NCBI GenBank assembly: GCA_029062725.1
Contig: JAIDPP010000136.1
Location: forward strand, 1 to 7,219
DNA length: 7,219 bases
Direction: 5' to 3'
DNA from: Muribaculaceae bacterium
GTDB taxonomy: Bacteria > Bacteroidota > Bacteroidia > Bacteroidales > Muribaculaceae
How positions within the stretch are numbered: position 1 is the stretch's first letter; each line of letters starts with the position of its first letter. Below the pieces are notes generated by a model that saw nothing but the letters and a program-made list of their open reading frames with translations, had not been told where the DNA came from and made no database searches. Both the position numbers and the translations under genes were made by a program. Shown here in pieces: positions 1 to 5,552 of this stretch.

Positions 1-361
1 TAAATTCATCAACGATATGGCCGCGGCCTACGCTGCCGCCGATCTGGTGGTGTCGCGCGCCGGGGCAAGCTCTATCAGCGAGCTTCAGAATCTCGGAAAG
101 CCCTGCATCCTCGTTCCCTCCCCCAACGTGGCCGAGGATCATCAGACAAAGAACGCGCTTGCACTCGCCGACCGCGGAGCGGCCGTAATGGTCACCGATG
201 CCGACGCCCCCCACGAACTCGTGGACACCATTTTCTCCCTTATCGGGAATAAAGAGAAGCTCGCCACAATGAAGGGCAATATCTCCGAGATGGCCCTCAC
301 CGACAGCGATGACAAGATTGTAGAGGAAATTGTAAGAATCGTAAAGGAAAAACAGCAGTGA
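1..361 (+). CDS. murG: MurG, UDP-GlcNAc:lipid I N-acetylglucosaminyltransferase, C-terminal part only
   Basis: MurG adds GlcNAc from UDP-GlcNAc to lipid I on the inner face of the cytoplasmic membrane, giving lipid II. The window holds only the last 119 codons (in frame from base 2, reading [21 protein letters not shown]); the family is usually about 360 residues, so the N-terminal acceptor domain lies off the left edge. What is present is the C-terminal Rossmann domain that binds UDP-GlcNAc. It shows [10 protein letters not shown], whose Glu at base 80 matches the conserved uridine-contacting Glu of the family, then [21 protein letters not shown] with the conserved Gln at base 143. The gene ends TGA at 359-361 inside the GTGA overlap with murC, which suggests translational coupling. 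The ATG at base 17 is internal, not the start. In this phylum ftsW would be expected upstream (inference). Identification is very secure. Confidence 0.96.
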   Translation, partial: KFINDMAAAYAAADLVVSRAGASSISELQNLGKPCILVPSPNVAEDHQTKNALALADRGAAVMVTDADAPHELVDTIFSLIGNKEKLATMKGNISEMALTDSDDKIVEEIVRIVKEKQQ

Positions 362-1767
362 ACCAGAAAGAAGAGAATCGGGAAAAGATTCGGCGGAACA
401 TCTATTTCGTGGGTGCCGGAGGAATCGGAATGGCTAATCTCGTGAGGTATTACCTGCGTCACGGAGCAAGGGTCGGAGGCTACGACCGGACCCCTTCCGC
501 CCTGACCGACGCCCTGATCAAAGAGGGAGCGGAACTCACCTTCACCGATGAGGTGGCACATATAGATAGCGGGTTTCTGAATCCGGAAGAGACGCTGGTG
601 GTATATACACCGGCCGTCCCGGCCGACAACAATATCCTGAGCTATTTCCGTGACAATGGTTTCGAGATCATCAAACGCGCCGCCCTGCTTGGTAAAATCA
701 CCCGTCATACCGAAGCGATATGCATAGCCGGGAGCCACGGCAAGACCACAACCTGTTCCATGACAGCCAACATCCTTCGCGGTTCCTCGGCAGGATGCAC
801 TGCGTTTCTGGGAGGCATCCTGCGTAATACCGGTAGCAACCTTGTGCTTGACGAGAAATCCCCTTACACGGTGATCGAAGCCGACGAGTACGACCGCTCA
901 TTTCATCATCTCAGCCCGAAGATAGCTGTTGTGACCTCCACCGACCCTGACCATCTCGACATATATGGCGATGAGGCTCATTACCTCGAGGCCTTCTCGA
1001 TATTCACCTCCCTTATACGTCCCGGAGGGGTGCTCATCACCCATACGGATCTCGCCTATCGTCCCGAGCCGGGTTGCGATGTGAAGGTCGAGACCTACAG
1101 CGGAGGCTCAAAGGGCGACTGGCACGCCGAAAACATACGCTACTCGACAGGCCGCATCTCGTTCGACCTTGTAGGGCCATCGGTCCGTATCGACGGAATC
1201 GAGCCGGGAGTGCCGGTGGAGATCAATATAGACAATGCGGTGGCGGCCGCCGCCGCGGCAATCCATGCAGGAGCCACTCCCGACGAAGTAAGGGAAGGGT
1301 TGCGTTCCTTCAAGGGTGCGCGGCGCCGCTTCGAGATATATCTCGACGGAAGCGAGAGGGAGAACGGACCCGTCCTCATCGACGACTACGCCCACTCTCC
1401 CAACGAAGTGAAGGCCTCGATAGAATCGGTAAGGAAACTTTACCCGGGCAGAAAACTCAGCGTCATCTTCCAGCCTCATCTCTACACGCGCACCCGCGAT
1501 TTCGCCCCCGAGTTTGCCGAGGCGCTCTCGGCTGCCGATGAGGTGATAATGCCTGAAATATATCCCGCAAGAGAGCTTCCGATCGAAGGAGTGACCTCCG
1601 GGATGGTGCTCGAAAAGATAAAAAGCAAGGAAAAAAGATTTTGCGAGAGAAAAGATTTGTTGAATCTGATAAAAAATAGTAATTTTGAAATCTTAATGAC
1701 GTTGGGAGCCGCCGATATCGACCGACTGCTCCCCGACATCAAGGAATTACTTGAAAACCGGCCTTAA
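358..1767 (+). CDS. murC: MurC, UDP-N-acetylmuramate--L-alanine ligase
   Basis: Cytoplasmic ATP-dependent ligase that joins L-alanine to UDP-MurNAc, the first amino acid of the peptidoglycan stem peptide. It has 469 residues, a normal length. Visible in order: the N-terminal nucleotide-sugar-binding Rossmann loop VGAGGIGM (residues 18-25), the Mur ligase P-loop GSHGKTTT (125-132, catalytic Lys129), EADEYDRSF (174-182), TSTDPDHLD (193-201), a GARRRFE segment opening the C-terminal domain, DDYAHSPNE (342-350) and [11 protein letters not shown] (372-382). The start is GTG at 358, overlapping the murG stop by four bases; it places the Rossmann loop at the usual distance from the N terminus. The last 60 codons include a strongly AT-rich stretch (about 1611-1697) with AGA, TTA, TTG, AAT and TTT codons unlike the rest of the gene, which coincides with a candidate promoter. 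The protein itself looks intact. Confidence 0.97.
   Translation: MNQKEENREKIRRNIYFVGAGGIGMANLVRYYLRHGARVGGYDRTPSALTDALIKEGAELTFTDEVAHIDSGFLNPEETLVVYTPAVPADNNILSYFRDNGFEIIKRAALLGKITRHTEAICIAGSHGKTTTCSMTANILRGSSAGCTAFLGGILRNTGSNLVLDEKSPYTVIEADEYDRSFHHLSPKIAVVTSTDPDHLDIYGDEAHYLEAFSIFTSLIRPGGVLITHTDLAYRPEPGCDVKVETYSGGSKGDWHAENIRYSTGRISFDLVGPSVRIDGIEPGVPVEINIDNAVAAAAAAIHAGATPDEVREGLRSFKGARRRFEIYLDGSERENGPVLIDDYAHSPNEVKASIESVRKLYPGRKLSVIFQPHLYTRTRDFAPEFAEALSAADEVIMPEIYPARELPIEGVTSGMVLEKIKSKEKRFCERKDLLNLIKNSNFEILMTLGAADIDRLLPDIKELLENRP
1656..1687 (+). promoter_or_regulatory. Candidate Bacteroides-type promoter inside murC, upstream of ftsQ
   Basis: TTTG at 1656-1659 is followed after 20 bases by TAATTTTG at 1680-1687. 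This matches the known Bacteroides primary sigma factor consensus (TTTG near -33, TAnnTTTG near -7, spacing 19-21). Transcription would begin near 1690-1694, about 60-105 bases before the possible ftsQ starts. The motif lies in an 80-base stretch (1621-1700) with 20 G or C bases, in a gene that is otherwise GC-rich. I saw no other TAnnTTTG with a correctly spaced TTTG on the + strand when reading by eye. Function is inferred. Confidence 0.45.
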
Positions 1768-1795
1768 GGAGAGCCGATTGAATACAAAGATACGG

Positions 1796-2644
1796 ATGTC
1801 GCACACCGGTAAGGTAATAATGAAATGGAGCGTGTTGTTGCTGCTCTTCGCCTACTGCATAACCATGAGCGTATGGGCGAAGGCGGAGGCTGACCGCCAT
1901 GTGTGTGAAGGCATTGATATAGAGGTCCGCGGCCAGCGAAAGATGGATTCGGTAGTGGTGCGCGGCGTGGCCCGTGAGCTCGCGCGTTATCCCCACAGGA
2001 TACGAGGCGAGCAACTAAGCCGTATCAATACCGCGGCCATAGAGAAATATCTCACCGGCCTAAACACCTTCGAGAGCGTCAACTGCATGATCACTTCCGG
2101 CTCCCGTCTTAAAATAGAGATCGTACCCCTCGTGCCTGTGATGAGGCTTTTCACAGGAGACAAGTCATATTACATCAACAAAGAGGGAAAACAGATCGAG
2201 TCGAAGGCGGAATTCTATACGGAAGCACCGGTGGTGACAGGAAGGTTCAACTCCGGTTTTCAACCCAAAGATATACTCCCCTTGGTGAAATATATCGAGA
2301 AAGACCCTATGCTCCGCGAGCTGGTGGGAATGGTAGAGGCGACTGATGCCAACAACCTCCTGCTTGTTCCCCGTATGCTGGGGCATGTGGTCAATTTCGG
2401 CGACACCACAAGGCTGGAGGAGAAAAAAGAGGCCCTCCGGTTGTTTTATAGGAAAGTGATGCCCTATAAGGGTTGGGAGGAATATGACACGGTATCGGTA
2501 AAATTCCGCGGCCAGGTGGTGGCCACACGACGCATCAAGCCCGTGGCGCCTACCATGACCGAGGATGTCGAGGATATGGATCCCGACGAGAAGACCCTTA
2601 CCGACCATCTCACCGAGGAGGAGATTGCAAGAACAGAAGAATAG
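1796..2644 (+). CDS. ftsQ: FtsQ/DivIB-type cell division protein
   Basis: Bitopic inner-membrane division protein; in other bacteria FtsQ bridges early (FtsA/FtsZ) and late (FtsL, FtsB, FtsW, FtsI) divisome parts. From ATG 1796 it has 282 residues: a short basic cytoplasmic N terminus, one membrane segment (about 12-28, VLLLLFAYCITMSVW), a POTRA-like region (about 37-105), then the FtsQ beta domain with YYINKEGKQI and a closing strand YDTVSVKFRGQVVATRR, wording typical of Bacteroidota FtsQ. About 30 acidic residues form the C-terminal tail. Sequence similarity across the family is low, so position between murC and ftsA carries much of the call. The start is uncertain: TTG 1751 overlaps murC by 17 bases; TTG 1778 has AAGGAG at 1766-1771 six bases before it; ATG 1796 and ATG 1820 also lie before the membrane segment. 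I chose 1796 as the first ATG. ftsA begins 11 bases after the TAG stop. Confidence 0.88.
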   Translation: MSHTGKVIMKWSVLLLLFAYCITMSVWAKAEADRHVCEGIDIEVRGQRKMDSVVVRGVARELARYPHRIRGEQLSRINTAAIEKYLTGLNTFESVNCMITSGSRLKIEIVPLVPVMRLFTGDKSYYINKEGKQIESKAEFYTEAPVVTGRFNSGFQPKDILPLVKYIEKDPMLRELVGMVEATDANNLLLVPRMLGHVVNFGDTTRLEEKKEALRLFYRKVMPYKGWEEYDTVSVKFRGQVVATRRIKPVAPTMTEDVEDMDPDEKTLTDHLTEEEIARTEE

Positions 2645-2655
2645 ACAGACGGGAT

Positions 2656-3990
2656 ATGAACGAAGAAAGATATGTAGCTGCAATTGAGATCAGCAGTTCG
2701 AAAATAATGGTCGCGGTCGGGAAACTTCGGCCCAATAACCAGCTCGACGTCATAGCGTGCGAGCAAGACAAGGGTGTGGAGGGCGTCAGATACGGCGTGA
2801 TCCAGAATCCTGAAGATACCTCCATGCGTATCCAGCACCTCCTTGCCAAAATCCAGCGCCGTAATTCGGTGGCACCCCGGGAGATCGTCGGGGTATATGT
2901 CGGGCTCTCCGGCCGTTCGCTTCGTTCGCTCACAATCGAGGTGAGCCGTAATCTTCCGGAAGATACGGAAATCACCTCTGAAATCATCGCAGGCCTGCGG
3001 GCTCAGGCGCTTGAAACGGCCATCGACAACTCTCTTGAAGTGGTCGATGCCATTCCCCGTGTGTTCCGGGTCGGAAAAAACGACACCACTTCCCCCAAGG
3101 GGATGATCGGCAACAGCATAAAGGGAACCTACGATCTCATCGTCTGCCGTCCTGAAATCAAACGCAACCTCGTGCGCACACTCCACGACAAGCTCGGCCT
3201 CAAGATCAACGGAGCCATGGTCACCGCCCTCTGCACCGGCCAGCTTGTGGCGCGCCCCGAGGAGAAACGCCTCGGATGCATGCTCGTGGATATGGGAGCC
3301 GAGACGACAACCGTAACAATCTACCGCAGCGGTCACCTCCGCTATTTCGCAACCCTCCCGTTAGGAGGACGCAACATCACACGTGACATCACTTCGCTGC
3401 ACGTCCTTGAAGACCGTGCCGAAGACCTCAAGACCACTTCCGGCGACGCCATTTCCCGCGACGCCGTCTCCTCACTCAACATCAACGGCCTCAAGATGAC
3501 GGATGTCTCCAATCTCGTCGTGGCCCGTTCGGAGGAGATAGTGGCCAATATCGTTGAGCAGATATCCTACGCCGGGCTTCAGGATAAGGACCTCCCCGGA
3601 GGAATCATCTGCATCGGCGGCGGATCGCAACTGCGCGGTATGCTTGAGCTTCTGGGCAACAAGAGCAAGCTCACCGTGCGCCGCGGATCGCTACCCAGCT
3701 TCATAAGGATAGAAGATACCAAGGCTCCGTCGTTCGAGATTATCGAACTCGCATCAGTGCTATACACGGGAGCCACCAACAATAACGCTGAATGTCTCAC
3801 CATTCCGGTGCGCGAGACGCTTCCTCCGACCGGGGTTCCGCATGTCGATGAACCCGTCTATGAGGAGCCGGCTCCGCGCGTCAAGGAGAAGAAGAAGAAG
3901 TCCGGACCCTCGAAATGGAGCAAGTTCGGAACCAAGATATCCTCTTTCTTCACCGGCGTCGATGATGAAGACGACGACATCATCGAATAA
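2656..3990 (+). CDS. ftsA: FtsA, actin-like membrane anchor of the Z ring
   Basis: FtsA is an actin-fold ATPase that binds the FtsZ C-terminal peptide and tethers the Z ring to the inner membrane, also signalling to the late divisome. It has 444 residues. Seen in order: the first phosphate loop IEISSSK (10-16, with Glu11 where many FtsA proteins have Asp), the FtsA-specific 1C (SHS2) region at roughly 85-165, the second phosphate loop VDMGAETTT (211-219), and the adenosine motif CIGGGSQLRG (319-328). The second phosphate loop departs from the common DIGGGT form; I believe this is normal for Bacteroidota FtsA. The C terminus has a lysine run (about 410-415), an amphipathic stretch SKWSKFGTKISSFF (419-432) that is the likely membrane-binding helix, and then an acidic tail DDEDDDIIE. 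The start ATG at 2656 has no clear Shine-Dalgarno. ftsZ follows after 23 bases. Confidence 0.96.
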   Translation: MNEERYVAAIEISSSKIMVAVGKLRPNNQLDVIACEQDKGVEGVRYGVIQNPEDTSMRIQHLLAKIQRRNSVAPREIVGVYVGLSGRSLRSLTIEVSRNLPEDTEITSEIIAGLRAQALETAIDNSLEVVDAIPRVFRVGKNDTTSPKGMIGNSIKGTYDLIVCRPEIKRNLVRTLHDKLGLKINGAMVTALCTGQLVARPEEKRLGCMLVDMGAETTTVTIYRSGHLRYFATLPLGGRNITRDITSLHVLEDRAEDLKTTSGDAISRDAVSSLNINGLKMTDVSNLVVARSEEIVANIVEQISYAGLQDKDLPGGIICIGGGSQLRGMLELLGNKSKLTVRRGSLPSFIRIEDTKAPSFEIIELASVLYTGATNNNAECLTIPVRETLPPTGVPHVDEPVYEEPAPRVKEKKKKSGPSKWSKFGTKISSFFTGVDDEDDDIIE

Positions 3991-4013
3991 TTCACCTACT
4001 CACCTCAGACACA
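3991..4013 (+). other. ftsA-ftsZ spacer, ftsZ translation leader without Shine-Dalgarno
   Basis: The 23-base spacer is rich in C, T and A and contains a single G. It carries CACCT twice (3993-3997 and 4001-4005), the opposite of a purine-rich Shine-Dalgarno. This fits the known weak use of Shine-Dalgarno pairing in Bacteroidota and argues that ftsZ is translated by another initiation mode or coupled to ftsA. No promoter or terminator is visible, so ftsA and ftsZ are probably on one transcript. Confidence 0.5.
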
Positions 4014-5468
4014 ATGACAGAAGAATTCACTTTAGACAACGATATACGCGACATTACGGACACCTCCGAATTCGCGGATGAAAGAAACGACGCGATCATC
4101 AAGGTGGTCGGGGTCGGAGGCGGCGGATGCAACGCTGTCAGCTACATGTATAAGCTCCACATTCCGCATGTGAATTTCGTGGTATGCAACACCGACCTCC
4201 AGAGCCTCGAGATGTCGCCCGTGCCCAACAAGATTCTTTTAGGCGAGGGTCGCGGAGCCGGCAACAAGCCCGAAGTGGGACGCAAATACGCCGAAGAGAA
4301 CAGTGAAAAGATAGCCGAACTATTCAAGGATCATACCGAAATGGTTTTCATCACCGCAGGTATGGGAGGAGGCACCGGAACGGGTGCCAGTCCGGTAGTG
4401 GCCAAAATCGCCAAGGAGGCCGGAATGTTGACAATCGGCATCGTCACCGTTCCCTTTCTTTTCGAAGGTCAGAAAAAGATCCTGAAAGCTCTTGCCGGAG
4501 CGAAGGAGATGCAGGGCCATGTAGATTCGCTGCTGGTTATCAACAACGAGAACCTCATCGACCTCTACAAGGACCTCAATTTCTTCAATGCGTTCAGCAA
4601 GGCCGACGACACGCTTGCCAATGCCGCGCGCTCTATCTCGGAGATTATTTCCGATCCCTGCTACATCAATGTCGATTTCCAGGATGTGAAGACCACCCTG
4701 CGCGAATCCGGCACAGCCATCATCTCCACTGCCGAAGGAGAAGGGGAACACCGCATCACGGATGCCATCCAGAACGCCCTGCACTCCCCTCTTCTGAAGA
4801 GTCACGACATATACACGGCAAAACGGCTTCTGTTGAAGTTCATGTGCTGGAAGGATTCCCCCAACCCGCTCCGCATGGAAGAGATTTCGGAAATCACGCA
4901 GTTCACATCGAAGCTCCCGTCGAGTATCGATGTGAAGTGGGGTATCGGCGATGACCCTTCGTTGGGAGAGAAGGTGAAGATCACGGTCCTCGCCTCCGGA
5001 TTCGAAGGAATGCTCAAGGATGACGAGAGCGACAGCAACGGAGGCCGCGGCGGCGTCATAGACATGGCGGGCGGCTCCGAGGATAAACGCAAGGAAGAGG
5101 AGCAGGAGAAGCAGAAGACGGAGGAGATAATCTCCGACTACTACGGCGCCGACCGCCTCGTGCAGCAATCGCGTATGACCGACAAGACCCGTTTCGCGGT
5201 CCTCACCCCCTCGATGTTCGATGACGACGAGGTGATTGCCCTCATAGAGCATACACCGGCCTATAACCGTCCCCCTAAATTCAACGAACAGCTCAAGAAG
5301 ATGCATGAAGCCACGGTCGTGCCTGAATCCAAACCGGACATCCGCGACTCCTTCTCGCAGCCTCTCAATCCCTATCAGGCCGGAACAACGGGCCGCAACA
5401 GTGCCGGAAACAACCCGCCGAAGAACGGCGGAAACAGCGGCGGAGGCGGAAACGTCATCACGTTCTGA
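4014..5468 (+). CDS. ftsZ: FtsZ, tubulin-like division GTPase
   Basis: FtsZ polymerises with GTP into the Z ring at midcell and recruits the division machinery. It has 484 residues, longer than the roughly 380 of E. coli FtsZ. A short N-terminal extension precedes the nucleotide-binding loop [13 protein letters not shown] (30-42). The tubulin signature GGGTGTG is at 118-124 and the T7 synergy loop NVDFQDV at 219-225, with the two Asp residues (221, 224) needed for GTP hydrolysis at the subunit interface. The C-terminal globular domain ends near [11 protein letters not shown] charged K/E-rich linker follows, then [15 protein letters not shown] (407-421), which I infer to be the conserved FtsA-binding peptide of this phylum, and a 63-residue low-complexity tail rich in Gly, Asn and Pro that ends NVITF. 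The leader has no Shine-Dalgarno. The stop is TGA at 5466-5468. All catalytic motifs are intact. Confidence 0.98.
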   Translation: MTEEFTLDNDIRDITDTSEFADERNDAIIKVVGVGGGGCNAVSYMYKLHIPHVNFVVCNTDLQSLEMSPVPNKILLGEGRGAGNKPEVGRKYAEENSEKIAELFKDHTEMVFITAGMGGGTGTGASPVVAKIAKEAGMLTIGIVTVPFLFEGQKKILKALAGAKEMQGHVDSLLVINNENLIDLYKDLNFFNAFSKADDTLANAARSISEIISDPCYINVDFQDVKTTLRESGTAIISTAEGEGEHRITDAIQNALHSPLLKSHDIYTAKRLLLKFMCWKDSPNPLRMEEISEITQFTSKLPSSIDVKWGIGDDPSLGEKVKITVLASGFEGMLKDDESDSNGGRGGVIDMAGGSEDKRKEEEQEKQKTEEIISDYYGADRLVQQSRMTDKTRFAVLTPSMFDDDEVIALIEHTPAYNRPPKFNEQLKKMHEATVVPESKPDIRDSFSQPLNPYQAGTTGRNSAGNNPPKNGGNSGGGGNVITF

Positions 5469-5541
5469 TCATAGAAAAGCAGCTTAGGACTGATTATAAA
5501 AGCAAATAAAGTACTGATTATAAAAAACAGTTTAAGTACTG
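5469..5541 (+). other. AT-rich spacer between ftsZ and the RNA methyltransferase gene
   Basis: This is the only sizeable non-coding gap in the window: 73 bases with 20 G or C, much poorer in GC than the flanking genes. It contains the direct repeats described separately. I see no GC-rich hairpin with a T run, so no intrinsic terminator for ftsZ, and no clear TTTG/TAnnTTTG promoter. Short CAGT/ACTG pairings (5528-5531 with 5538-5541, or 5513-5516 with 5528-5531) are too weak to call a structure. Read-through from ftsZ into the next gene is possible. Confidence 0.6.
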
Positions 5542-5552
5542 ATGGAAAATAA
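5484..5552 (+). repeat. Three imperfect 24-25 base direct repeats spanning the methyltransferase start
   Basis: ACTGATTATAAAA occurs exactly at 5489-5501 and 5513-5525. AAGTACTGAT occurs exactly at 5509-5518 and 5534-5543. Aligned on ACTGAT, the three copies start 24 and 25 bases apart. The third copy diverges after ACTGAT (GGAAAATAAA), and the start codon of the methyltransferase gene, ATG 5542-5544, lies inside it. They may be binding sites for a regulator, or relics of small duplications of the start region; the sequence does not decide. Confidence 0.7.

Noticed and set aside
142..738. Minus-strand open frame of 198 codons across the murG-murC junction
   Set aside because: It is antisense to two highly conserved genes and has no domain features.
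1232..1262. Run of GGC/GCC codons in murC that looks like low complexity
   Set aside because: It encodes the alanine-rich helix [13 protein letters not shown], which is a normal part of Mur ligases.
2464..3336. Minus-strand open frame of 290 codons opposite ftsQ and ftsA
   Set aside because: It crosses two well-supported genes, has no recognisable motif and fits a codon-bias shadow.
4320..5306. Minus-strand open frame of 328 codons opposite ftsZ
   Set aside because: It lies wholly within ftsZ, has a Leu/Val/His/Arg-rich composition typical of antisense frames in GC-rich genes, and shows no recognisable domain.
5528..5541. CAGT-N6-ACTG as a possible terminator hairpin after ftsZ
   Set aside because: A four-base stem with no following T run is too weak, and it arises from the direct repeats.
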